In this document: positions 1-6,405 of the stretch, one piece after another
Layout of the letters: every line of letters begins with the position of its first letter
How positions within the stretch are numbered: position 1 is the first letter of the stretch
Assembly: GCA_017613335.1 (NCBI GenBank)
Contig: JAGAEB010000137.1
Location: 1 to 6,405 of the forward strand
DNA from: Methanosarcinaceae archaeon
GTDB taxonomy: Archaea; Halobacteriota; Methanosarcinia; Methanosarcinales; Methanosarcinaceae
Direction: 5' to 3'
DNA length: 6,405 nt
Notes under the pieces: model-generated
The model's input: only the letters and a program-made list of their open reading frames with translations
What the model was told of the DNA's origin: nothing
Database searches by the model: none
Program-made: the position numbers and the translations under genes

Positions 1-204
1 GTGAAACAGTTGTGAAACTGTGTGTGAAACAGTTGTGAAACTGTGTGTGAAACAGTTGTGAAACTGTGTGTGAAACAGTTGTGAAACAGTGTGTGAAACT
101 GTTGTGAAACAGTGTGTGAAACGTTGTGAAACTGTCTGAAACTGTTGTGAAACTGTCTGTGAAACCGTTGTGAAACTGTCTGTGAAACTGTTGTGAAACT
201 GTCT
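1..204. repeat. Tandem GTGAAAC repeat array (23-bp unit, at least 9 copies)
   Basis: The unit is 23 bp, made of an 11-base half (GTGAAACAGTT) and a 12-base half (GTGAAACTGTGT). Copies at 1-23, 24-46 and 47-69 are identical. The copies at 70-92 and 93-115 differ by one or two CAG/CTG swaps. The copies at 116-136 and 137-158 have lost one or two bases. Those at 159-181 and 182-204 end in CTGTCT rather than CTGTGT, and a decayed partial unit follows at 205-216. The array runs off the left edge, so its full size is unknown. The plus strand has TGA in each half-unit and, because 23 is not a multiple of 3, stops in every frame. There are no unique spacers, so it is not CRISPR. Possible roles are a protein-binding iteron set, a bent or architectural element, or a simple minisatellite; none is shown by the sequence alone. 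Confidence 0.95.
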
Positions 205-330
205 GTGAAAACAGTTGCAGAGCTCCTTTTTGTGTGCATCATGCGCAGTTGTTCTGTATCTGCCGGATCCTGCGCCGGCACGATGCCGGATCTGACAGCC
301 TGCGGAATGATTCGGTCCGACCGGCCGATA

Positions 331-346
331 ACAAAAGATTAATAAT
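331..346 (+). promoter_or_regulatory. Candidate archaeal promoter (BRE/TATA-like) for leuS
   Basis: An A-rich BRE-like stretch (ACAAAAG, 331-337) leads directly into ATTAATAAT (338-346), inside the only AT-rich island between the repeat array and leuS. Archaeal transcription usually begins about 25 bases after the TATA centre, which would put the start near 365-370 and give a leader of about 150 bases. A second TATA-like stretch, CATTTATC at 369-376, would give a start near 395-400. The choice between them cannot be made from sequence, and both deviate from the methanogen TTTATATA consensus. Confidence 0.35.
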
Positions 347-506
347 GATACAATGACCTTAAATCGGCATTTATCAAGAATTAATCATTCACAGAGAAAC
401 GGTTTTCTGAAAATTGTGTCAGATCCGTGCGGCGCTTTTCGCATCCGGCGGCGTTCCGTTACGGCTGATGCGCATACTGATCTGCGATTATCCGATCCCT
501 GTTCAC

Positions 507-511
507 GGTGA
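507..511 (+). promoter_or_regulatory. Shine-Dalgarno GGTGA that fixes the leuS start
   Basis: GGTGA matches the core of the archaeal 16S rRNA anti-Shine-Dalgarno complement (GGAGGTGAT) and ends four bases before the ATG at 516. Neither the TTG at 414 nor the in-frame ATG at 468 has a comparable motif, so this site is the main reason for placing the start at 516. Confidence 0.7.
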
Positions 512-515
512 AATT

Positions 516-3494
516 ATGCACGAAGAATATGATCCGAAAGTCATTGAAGAAAAATGGCAGAAAATATGGAAGGAAAACAGAACATTCCAGGCCGATCCCG
601 ACCATACGAAACAGAAATTCATGATCACGATCCCGTTCCCGTATCTGAACGGAAATCTCCACGCCGGACACACCCGCACATTTACGATCGGCGACGTCGT
701 TGCCAGATATAAGCGCATGCAGGGCCGCAATGTCCTTTTCCCGATGGGCTTCCACGTGACGGGAACGCCGATCGTCGGTCTTGCCGACCTTGTGAAAAAC
801 AGAAACCGGCAGACGATCGAAGTTTACCGGAAATTCCACGGAATCCCGGAGGAAAAATTCCTGACGCTTGACGAGCCGGAAAAGATCGTCGATTTCTTCA
901 AAGTCGAAGCGGAACATGACATGTCCATCATCGGCTATTCCGTCGACTGGCGCCGCAAATTCACGACAACGTCACCGGCGTTCAAAAAATTTGTCGAGTG
1001 GCAGTATAAGACACTCGAAGCAAAAGGCCTCATCGTCAAAGGATCCCACCCGGTCAAATGGTGTCCCTTCGACAAAAACCCTGTCGAGGATCACGACATC
1101 CTCAAAGGAGAAGAGGCGACCATCGTCGATTATACGCTCATCAAATTCAGATACAAGGACATGATCTTCCCGTGCGCCACCCTGAGACCTGAGACGACAT
1201 ACGGTGTCACGAACCTCTGGATCAACCCCGAAGTTCAGTACGTCAAGGCGCTCGTGACCAAAGGCGATCTTGAGGAATACTGGATCGTCAGTAAAGAATG
1301 CTTTGAAAAACTCGGATATACGGATCACGACAAAGTCGAATTCATTCAGGACATGCAGCCCGAAGAGATCATCGGCATCACGCTCAAAAACCCGGTCACT
1401 GATGATTCCGTCGTCACGCTGCCGGCATCGTTCGTCAGACCGGACAACGGTTCCGGTGTCGTTATGAGCGTGCCTGCGCACGCACCGTTCGACTTCCTGG
1501 CGCTCCGCGACCTCACGAAACCGGAAGCCGAAGAAGAACTTAAAAAATTCGGACTGTCAACGGAAGACACCAAAAAGATCCGCCCCGTTTCTCTGATCGA
1601 AGTCCCTGAATACGGAGAATTCCCGGCAGCAGAGATCGTGGAGCAGATGGGAATCGTCGACCAGAACGATGAGAAAGCCGAAGAAGCCACGAAGACCATC
1701 TACCGCCGCGAATTCCACGGCGGAAAACTGAAAGAGAACACCGGAAAATATCACGGCATGGCCGTCTCCGGCATCAAGGACAGACTCACGCAGGACTTTA
1801 TCGCTCAGGGACTGGCCGAAGTCTTTTACGAATTCAGTGAACCGGTCACCTGCCGCTGCGGAACGAGATGCGTCGTCAATATGGTCAGAGACCAGTGGTT
1901 CCTCAATTATTCCGACCCCGCCTGGAAAGACAAAGTCAGAAAATGTCTGGCGTCAATGGAGATCATCCCGGAAGACCTGCGCCAGGAATTCGAGAACAAG
2001 ATCGACTGGCTCAAAGACAAAGCCTGCGCCAGACGCAAAGGCCTCGGCACGAAACTGCCGTGCGACCCCCGCTGGCTCATCGAGTCTCTCGGTGACTCCA
2101 CCATTTACATGGCTTTTTACACGATCGCCAAATACGTCAATGACGGCACGCTCGTTCCGGATATGCTCATCCCGGAATTCTTCGATTACATTTTCCTCGG
2201 AAAAGGAAGCGCCGCGGAAATTTCTGCAAAGAACGGACTCGATGAAGGAATGATCGAACAGATCCGCGACGAATTCGAATACTGGTATCCGGTCGACCTC
2301 AGATCTTCCGGAAAAGACCTCGTGCCGAACCACCTCCTCTTCTTCCTCTTCCACCATGTGGCTCTCTTCGACGAGAGCAAATGGCCGAAAGCGATCGCCG
2401 TCAACGGTTTCGTATCCCTTGAAGGAGAGAAGATGAGCAAATCCAAAGGACCGCTCCTGACACTCAAGAGAGCCGTTTCCGAATACGGCGCCGATGTGAC
2501 GAGAATGTATGTCCTCTCCGCCGCAGAGCAGACGCAGGATGCCGACTGGCAGAGAACAGGCATCGAAGCCGCCCGGAAACAGATCGAGCGCTTCTATACA
2601 TTCGCGCAGGACGTCATGGAAAGCGGATGCCTGATCCCGGAAAAAGGAACAGAGATGTCCCACATCGACCGCTGGATCGAAAGCCGCATTCAGAATTACA
2701 TCAAAGAGACGAACGAAGCGCTTGAGACGATCCACACGAGGCACGCCGTTCAGAATGCCTTCTTCCTCATCTACAACGATATCAAATGGTATCACAAAAG
2801 AGGCGGCCAGCGTTGTCTGAAAGAAGTTATCGAGACCTGGACGAAACTCATGGCGCCGTTCACGCCGCATGTCTGTGAAGAGATCTGGAACGAATTCGGA
2901 CATGAGACATCTGTGGCTTTTGCGCCGTACCCGGTCTACGATCCCGGCATGGTCGACATGCATGCGGAAGTCGCAGAAGACATCATCGAAAAGACGATGG
3001 CCGACATCGAAGAGATCAGAAAGGTCGCCAAAGTGACGCCGAAGCGGATTTCTCTCTACACTTTCCCGGCGTGGAAACGGACCGTTCTTGAAAAAGCCGT
3101 CGCACTGTCGAAGGAAGCCGCTTCAAAAGCCGCAGAACAGCCGGCCGATCAGACCGGCGGAAAGAAGAAAGACGGCTTCGACATGGGTGAACTCATCAGA
3201 GAATGCATGGCAGACCCGGTCATCAAGGCGCACGGCAAAGAAGCTCAGAAATTCATTCAGAAAGCAGCCGGAGACGTCCGCGGTTCATCCGCAGAAGTCG
3301 CCGAAAGATATCTGAACGCAGCGGTCGACGAAAAAGCGATCCTCCTGGACGCCAAAGCCTTCTTTGAGAAAGAATTCGGCTGTCCGGTCGACATTTACAG
3401 CGCAGAGGATGCCGAAGCGGACCCGGCCTGCGACCCGCAGAACAAATGCAGATTTGCAGAACCGTCAAGACCGGCCATCTACATGGAAGAATGA
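516..3494 (+). CDS. leuS: Leucyl-tRNA synthetase, archaeal type
   Basis: This cytoplasmic class Ia synthetase attaches leucine to tRNA-Leu with ATP. In the 992-residue product the Rossmann-fold signature reads HAGH at 49-52 and the second signature KMSKS at 639-643. The CP1 editing domain lies between them, with its threonine-rich TLRPETT at 222-228 and the GSGVVMSVPAHAPFD stretch at 312-326 that holds the conserved aspartate of the hydrolytic site. A cysteine cluster CRCGTRC (446-452) follows editing, as expected in the archaeal/eukaryotic class. The anticodon-binding helical domain covers roughly 710-850. The C-terminal part (about 890-960) follows a polar, Ala/Lys-rich linker near 862-887. 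Length is close to, or slightly above, the usual 940-970. The frame opens at a TTG (414), 34 codons earlier, but those residues do not resemble the family, whose N-terminus is like HEEYDPKVIEEKWQ. First gene of a probable operon. Confidence 0.97.
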   Translation: MHEEYDPKVIEEKWQKIWKENRTFQADPDHTKQKFMITIPFPYLNGNLHAGHTRTFTIGDVVARYKRMQGRNVLFPMGFHVTGTPIVGLADLVKNRNRQTIEVYRKFHGIPEEKFLTLDEPEKIVDFFKVEAEHDMSIIGYSVDWRRKFTTTSPAFKKFVEWQYKTLEAKGLIVKGSHPVKWCPFDKNPVEDHDILKGEEATIVDYTLIKFRYKDMIFPCATLRPETTYGVTNLWINPEVQYVKALVTKGDLEEYWIVSKECFEKLGYTDHDKVEFIQDMQPEEIIGITLKNPVTDDSVVTLPASFVRPDNGSGVVMSVPAHAPFDFLALRDLTKPEAEEELKKFGLSTEDTKKIRPVSLIEVPEYGEFPAAEIVEQMGIVDQNDEKAEEATKTIYRREFHGGKLKENTGKYHGMAVSGIKDRLTQDFIAQGLAEVFYEFSEPVTCRCGTRCVVNMVRDQWFLNYSDPAWKDKVRKCLASMEIIPEDLRQEFENKIDWLKDKACARRKGLGTKLPCDPRWLIESLGDSTIYMAFYTIAKYVNDGTLVPDMLIPEFFDYIFLGKGSAAEISAKNGLDEGMIEQIRDEFEYWYPVDLRSSGKDLVPNHLLFFLFHHVALFDESKWPKAIAVNGFVSLEGEKMSKSKGPLLTLKRAVSEYGADVTRMYVLSAAEQTQDADWQRTGIEAARKQIERFYTFAQDVMESGCLIPEKGTEMSHIDRWIESRIQNYIKETNEALETIHTRHAVQNAFFLIYNDIKWYHKRGGQRCLKEVIETWTKLMAPFTPHVCEEIWNEFGHETSVAFAPYPVYDPGMVDMHAEVAEDIIEKTMADIEEIRKVAKVTPKRISLYTFPAWKRTVLEKAVALSKEAASKAAEQPADQTGGKKKDGFDMGELIRECMADPVIKAHGKEAQKFIQKAAGDVRGSSAEVAERYLNAAVDEKAILLDAKAFFEKEFGCPVDIYSAEDAEADPACDPQNKCRFAEPSRPAIYMEE

Positions 3495-3539
3495 ATCGCA
3501 GAAATGAAGCGCATATACGGAAAAAATGAAAAAAAGATC

Positions 3540-3543
3540 GAGG
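3540..3543 (+). promoter_or_regulatory. Shine-Dalgarno GAGG for hxlB
   Basis: GAGG ends seven bases before the ATG at 3551. It favours that start over the second in-frame ATG at 3566 (residue 6). It also sits inside a 16-codon open frame (3504-3554) whose stop overlaps the hxlB start. Confidence 0.55.
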
Positions 3544-3550
3544 AATCTGA

Positions 3551-4210
3551 ATGACAATCCAGAATATGACTGAAGACCAGATCAAAGAGCTGAAAGTCGA
3601 CAATGCGGACACCGTCATCGTGTCCATGGAAATGATCGCAGAGGAGATCCTGGCCGTCTCCGGCGATATTGAAAAAGACAGGATCGCCGGCATGCTTGAA
3701 CACATCATCGATACGGCCAAAACGGGAAAGAAGATCTTCATTATGGGCGCCGGCCGTTCCGGCCTTGTCGGAAAGACGTTCGCCATGAGACTGATGCATC
3801 TCGGATTCAATGTTTTCGTGATCGGCGAGACGACGACGCCGGCCGTCCGCGAGGGAGATCTCGTGATCCTTATCACCGGTTCCGGCCAGACACGTTCCGT
3901 GGCCGAAGTCGGCGAGATCGCCGCAAAGCTCGGCGCGAGACTTGTGACGATCTCTTCCAAGACGAAATCCGTCCTGGCGGGCATTTCAGACGTTCTTGTC
4001 GTTCTGCCGACCAAGTCGAAGGATGACACCGTCTACAAAGAGAGATATATGGAACGCCACCTCGTCGGCGACTATTCGAACCTCGTCCCGATGGGAACGT
4101 CTTTTGAGATCATGGCGCTGATCTTCCTGGATTCCGTTATCGCGGAACTGATCCAGATCACAAAATCCACGGAAGAAGAAATGAAACGCAAACATGCAAA
4201 CACCGAGTGA
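3551..4210 (+). CDS. hxlB: 6-phospho-3-hexuloisomerase (SIS domain)
   Basis: The enzyme interconverts 3-hexulose 6-phosphate and fructose 6-phosphate. In methanogens it works with hexulose-6-phosphate synthase in the reverse ribulose monophosphate route, which yields ribulose 5-phosphate and formaldehyde; the synthase gene is not in this window. The 219-residue product is one sugar-isomerase (SIS) domain: the phosphate-binding loop GAGRSG at 66-71, MHLGF at 82-86, GETTTPA at 92-98, SGQT at 111-114, and PMGTSFE at 180-186. His83 and Glu186 are in the motifs proposed to hold the catalytic residues in the Methanocaldococcus jannaschii enzyme (my alignment by eye). It is longer than the roughly 180-residue family members because of about 20 extra N-terminal residues, a charged loop near 155-175 and a short polar tail. 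It begins 56 bases after leuS and ends 6 bases before the next gene. A generic SIS-domain sugar isomerase is the alternative, but the motif set fits hxlB well. Confidence 0.9.
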   Translation: MTIQNMTEDQIKELKVDNADTVIVSMEMIAEEILAVSGDIEKDRIAGMLEHIIDTAKTGKKIFIMGAGRSGLVGKTFAMRLMHLGFNVFVIGETTTPAVREGDLVILITGSGQTRSVAEVGEIAAKLGARLVTISSKTKSVLAGISDVLVVLPTKSKDDTVYKERYMERHLVGDYSNLVPMGTSFEIMALIFLDSVIAELIQITKSTEEEMKRKHANTE

Positions 4211-4216
4211 AGAGCC

Positions 4217-5329
4217 ATGATCGGGAATAAATTTTCAACGGCCGTCGAATCCGTAGAAGCATCCGGCATCCGCAAACTTTTCGATATGGCCGGATCGGAT
4301 TCCGTCAATATGGGGATCGGCGAGCCGGATTTCGATACGCCTCAGAACATCAAGGATGCCGCGATCCGCGCGATCCAAAGAGGCGATACCGGATACACGT
4401 CCAATTTCGGAACGCCGGAACTCAGAGAAGCGATCAGGAACAAAATGAAACGTGAAAACGGTCTCGATATCAACATGGATGAGATCATCGTCACGTCGGG
4501 TGCGTCTGAAGCACTCTACCTTTCGCTGGCATCCATGATCAATCCGGGAGACGAGATCCTTGTCCCGAATCCGGGATTCGTGGCCTACAATGCGATCGTG
4601 AAGATGTGCGGCGGAAAAGTCGCCGATGTCGATCTGAAAGATGATCTTTCCGTCGACATAGACGATGTTCAGAAAAAGATCGGGCCGAAGACGAAAGCGA
4701 TCATCCTGAACTCGCCGAACAATCCGACAGGCGCCGTCCAGTCGAAAGAAGACATCAAAGCCCTTGCAGAACTCGCAGACGACACAGGGATCACGATCAT
4801 TTCCGATGAAGTCTATGAACATTTCATCTATGACGGCGTTCATACGAGCGCTGCAGCATTCACGGACAATGTCATCACGATCAATGCCTGTTCCAAGACA
4901 TATGCCATGACCGGCTGGCGTCTCGGCTACCTGGCCGCAGACAGAAGCTACATCGACCGCATGGTCAAGATCCATCAGTATCTTCAGGCCAATGCCTGCT
5001 CGATCTCGCAGGCGGCCGCCGTTGAAGCGCTCAACGGCCCTCAGGATTCCGTGATGATGATGCGCGATGAATTCCGCAGGAGAAGAGACGTTCTGATGGA
5101 AGGCTTCCGGAATATGGGCATAAAATGCGTCGTTCCGAAAGGCGCATTCTATGCTTTCCCGGAGATCGATGACTGCGAAACAAAGGCCGCCGAACTCGTC
5201 AGAGCGGGTCTTCTCGTCGTTCCGGGAACGGCTTTCGGGACGAAGGGAGACGGTCACATCCGTATGTCGTATGCCTGCGCCATGGAAGATATCAGAAAAG
5301 CGATATCGATCATGGAAAAGGTTCTCTGA
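4217..5329 (+). CDS. Class I PLP-dependent aminotransferase (aspartate aminotransferase-like)
   Basis: This 370-residue fold-type I enzyme is predicted to transfer an amino group between an amino acid and a 2-oxo acid in the cytoplasm. Visible landmarks, in order: GEPDFDTP (35-42), Tyr60 in GYTSNFGTPELREAI, the cofactor phosphate-binding SGASEAL (94-100), NSPNNPTG (165-172) with Asn169, SDEVY (196-200) with Asp197 and Tyr200, SKTYAMTGWRLGY (226-238) with Lys227 as the Schiff-base lysine, and HIRMSYA (347-353) with Arg349 as the substrate carboxylate arginine. The pattern is that of the AspC-like subgroup (I-gamma) common in archaea and Gram-positive bacteria. Substrate specificity cannot be read from these motifs: aspartate, aromatic amino acid or broader activity are all possible, so no gene symbol is given. 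A GTGA at 4207-4210, overlapping the hxlB stop, serves as Shine-Dalgarno six bases before the ATG, suggesting translational coupling. Confidence 0.92.
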   Translation: MIGNKFSTAVESVEASGIRKLFDMAGSDSVNMGIGEPDFDTPQNIKDAAIRAIQRGDTGYTSNFGTPELREAIRNKMKRENGLDINMDEIIVTSGASEALYLSLASMINPGDEILVPNPGFVAYNAIVKMCGGKVADVDLKDDLSVDIDDVQKKIGPKTKAIILNSPNNPTGAVQSKEDIKALAELADDTGITIISDEVYEHFIYDGVHTSAAAFTDNVITINACSKTYAMTGWRLGYLAADRSYIDRMVKIHQYLQANACSISQAAAVEALNGPQDSVMMMRDEFRRRRDVLMEGFRNMGIKCVVPKGAFYAFPEIDDCETKAAELVRAGLLVVPGTAFGTKGDGHIRMSYACAMEDIRKAISIMEKVL

Positions 5330-5361
5330 GCCGGATGCGGAAAATTTCCCGGGTGTTTTAA

Positions 5362-6405
5362 ATGAACGGATCAACAGATTCTCCGGTTTATGATGATGCC
5401 GGCCGTCTGATCGGGCTGATCCCGGTCTTCAGAGAAAATGCGATCGCAGCGATCGAGGCCGGAAAAACGGAAGAAGCCGCCGAAGAGATATCAAAGCTTT
5501 TCGATGCGGCGGACCGCCTTCTTTCAAAGAAGCGGGAAGCCGTTCCGGGAAGGAGTCTTAAAACGGAGAATTTTGCGCCGGCGGATGCGGAAAAGGGTTT
5601 CCGGATGATCATGGACGCAGCCGTTCTGATCGCCCGTTATGCTTCGAAATACGGAAGACCCGGCGCATCTGTCGCCGTTCAGGCATCCCTTGCCGCCGAA
5701 TGCGAATATATCGGATCTCCGGCCGGGAATGATGAAAAGAAAGATCTTTTCGTCGTCCTGTGGCCTCTCTGCATCGACACGATCCTGAAAGCCGGGACAG
5801 AAAGCGCGAAAGGCAATGTCCCGGTCGCATCGTCCATGGCTCTTGAAGCCGTTTCCGAAGCTCTTGACAGCAGAGTCTTTGACAATGCCGTCAAAGCGGA
5901 CGACGGCTTTGCTTTTTTTGATCAGATATACGGGATCGTTTCGGAAAACACGTCATCGTTCACCGCCGCCTGCCGCGAAAGATTCAACGAAGAAGATATC
6001 GGCGCGGCTGCCGCCGTTTACGGGAAGCTGGCCGCTGTCGCGGGAGAAATGTATATCACCGGAAAGACGGATGACCGCCGCCTGACTGCGACATACGGAG
6101 AAATCCTCGATGATATCGGCCGGATCGCCGCCGAAAGCCTGACGGACGTCCTGGACGATGCTGCATCGGCATCCGTTTCGGAAGCCGGTGATATTTACAC
6201 GGACCTGACGAGAGCGTACAGGAAAAAGAATCCGGCGGCCGGATTTCCGGACGCGTTCCGGGAGATCCGCGGAAAACTGGAAAACGTCTGCAGAGCTGTC
6301 CATGAAAAAGCTGTCTCCGTTTATGCGGAAAACACGCAGATCATGTGCGAAGCCGTCATCTGGGATATTGAAGACGAGATGACGAGAGAACAGCAGGTTC
6401 AATGA
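5362..6405 (+). CDS. Uncharacterised acidic, mostly helical protein
   Basis: I do not recognise this 347-residue protein. It is rich in Ala, Glu and Asp, and looks almost wholly alpha-helical. I see no signal peptide, membrane segment, nucleotide-binding loop, zinc motif or long coiled coil. The N-terminus holds a short turn-rich stretch (about 5-15) and then helix-like segments near 21-57. A more hydrophobic helical core lies near 79-115 and 129-145, including the DLFVVLWPLCIDT stretch at 128-140. Five cysteines (114, 137, 204, 310, 329) are scattered and do not form a metal-site pattern. The start ATG follows GGGTG at 5351-5355 by six bases. It lies 32 bases after the aminotransferase gene and is probably co-transcribed with it. 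Codon use matches the neighbours, so there is no sign of recent transfer. The reading frame is complete, its TGA being the last codon of the window. A cytosolic helical-repeat or scaffold-like protein is a guess only. Confidence 0.85.
   Translation: MNGSTDSPVYDDAGRLIGLIPVFRENAIAAIEAGKTEEAAEEISKLFDAADRLLSKKREAVPGRSLKTENFAPADAEKGFRMIMDAAVLIARYASKYGRPGASVAVQASLAAECEYIGSPAGNDEKKDLFVVLWPLCIDTILKAGTESAKGNVPVASSMALEAVSEALDSRVFDNAVKADDGFAFFDQIYGIVSENTSSFTAACRERFNEEDIGAAAAVYGKLAAVAGEMYITGKTDDRRLTATYGEILDDIGRIAAESLTDVLDDAASASVSEAGDIYTDLTRAYRKKNPAAGFPDAFREIRGKLENVCRAVHEKAVSVYAENTQIMCEAVIWDIEDEMTREQQVQ

Larger units (their letters stand above)
205..515. other. Non-coding region and leuS leader
   Basis: I see no convincing gene here. 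The left end is the decayed edge of the repeat array (205-216), where AACTGT at 197-202 can pair with ACAGTT at 211-216, followed by a run of five T at 227-231; this is at best a weak terminator candidate. Bases 261-326 are GC-rich with short inverted repeats: CCGGCA 275-280 with TGCCGG 284-289, or alternatively TGCCGG 261-266 with CCGGCA 275-280, and an 11-base near-palindrome CGGTCCGACCG at 313-323. Bases 331-390 are AT-rich and promoter-like. Bases 414-515 are in frame with leuS without a stop but are more likely untranslated leader. Confidence 0.6.

Noticed and set aside
1..204. Archaeal origin recognition boxes
   Set aside because: GTGAAAC with nearby CAGTG loosely recalls the mini-ORB core CAGTGGAAAC, but the actual core is not present, and no orc1/cdc6 gene or AT-rich unwinding region is visible in the window.
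1..216. CRISPR array
   Set aside because: The repeats contain GAAAC, as many archaeal CRISPR repeats do, but units abut directly with no unique spacers of about 30-40 bases.
205..515. tRNA or other structured RNA gene upstream of leuS
   Set aside because: I found no cloverleaf, GGTTCRANNCC-like T-arm, CCA end or kink-turn motifs; the inverted repeats are only 5-6 bases long.
1953..2963. 336-codon antisense frame opposite leuS
   Set aside because: Same codon-bias shadow effect, within a well-supported LeuRS region containing KMSKS; no recognisable domain in the antisense product.
3495..3550. Terminator between leuS and hxlB
   Set aside because: The gap is A-rich on the plus strand, with no T-run or stable hairpin, so there is no sign of termination.
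3253..4029. 258-codon antisense frame spanning the leuS-hxlB junction
   Set aside because: It overlaps two well-supported genes, and its product is low-complexity Ser/Arg/Pro-rich without family features.
4235..5374. 379-codon antisense frame opposite the aminotransferase
   Set aside because: The sense gene has full family motifs. The antisense openness follows from codon bias that makes TTA, CTA and TCA rare on the plus strand, and the product is Arg/Asp/Phe/His-rich with no recognisable motif.

Overview
The window looks like chromosomal DNA from a methanogenic euryarchaeon, most likely of the Methanomicrobia (order Methanomicrobiales is my best guess; genus not determinable). Reasons: an archaeal/eukaryotic-type leucyl-tRNA synthetase, a 6-phospho-3-hexuloisomerase of the kind methanogens use to make pentoses, a GGTGA-type archaeal Shine-Dalgarno before leuS, an AT-rich promoter-like patch with no bacterial -35/-10 pair, and balanced G+C with heavy use of ATC, GAA and TGA codons. 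All four genes are on the plus strand and all end in TGA.

Layout. Bases 1-515 carry no convincing gene. They start inside a tandem repeat array (1-204, continuing off the left edge) built from alternating 11- and 12-base GTGAAAC-containing half-units. A GC-rich stretch with short inverted repeats (about 261-326) follows, then an AT-rich promoter-like patch (about 331-390) and a leader of roughly 100-150 bases. leuS follows (516-3494; the reading frame is open from a TTG at 414, but the ATG at 516 has the Shine-Dalgarno and fits the family N-terminus). After 56 bases comes hxlB (3551-4210), then after 6 bases a class I PLP-dependent aminotransferase (4217-5329), then after 32 bases an uncharacterised, mostly helical, acidic 347-residue protein (5362-6405) whose stop codon is the last three bases of the window.

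How the genes relate. The spacing suggests one transcription unit, with hxlB and the aminotransferase probably translationally coupled. leuS charges tRNA-Leu. The hexuloisomerase interconverts fructose 6-phosphate and 3-hexulose 6-phosphate for ribose supply in archaea lacking the oxidative pentose phosphate route. The aminotransferase handles an amino acid/2-oxo acid pair, probably involving aspartate. No shared pathway is evident; this reads as a housekeeping operon with an orphan protein at its end. The parts most worth attention are the repeat array and the unidentified fourth gene. I found no convincing new defence, mobile or CRISPR system.
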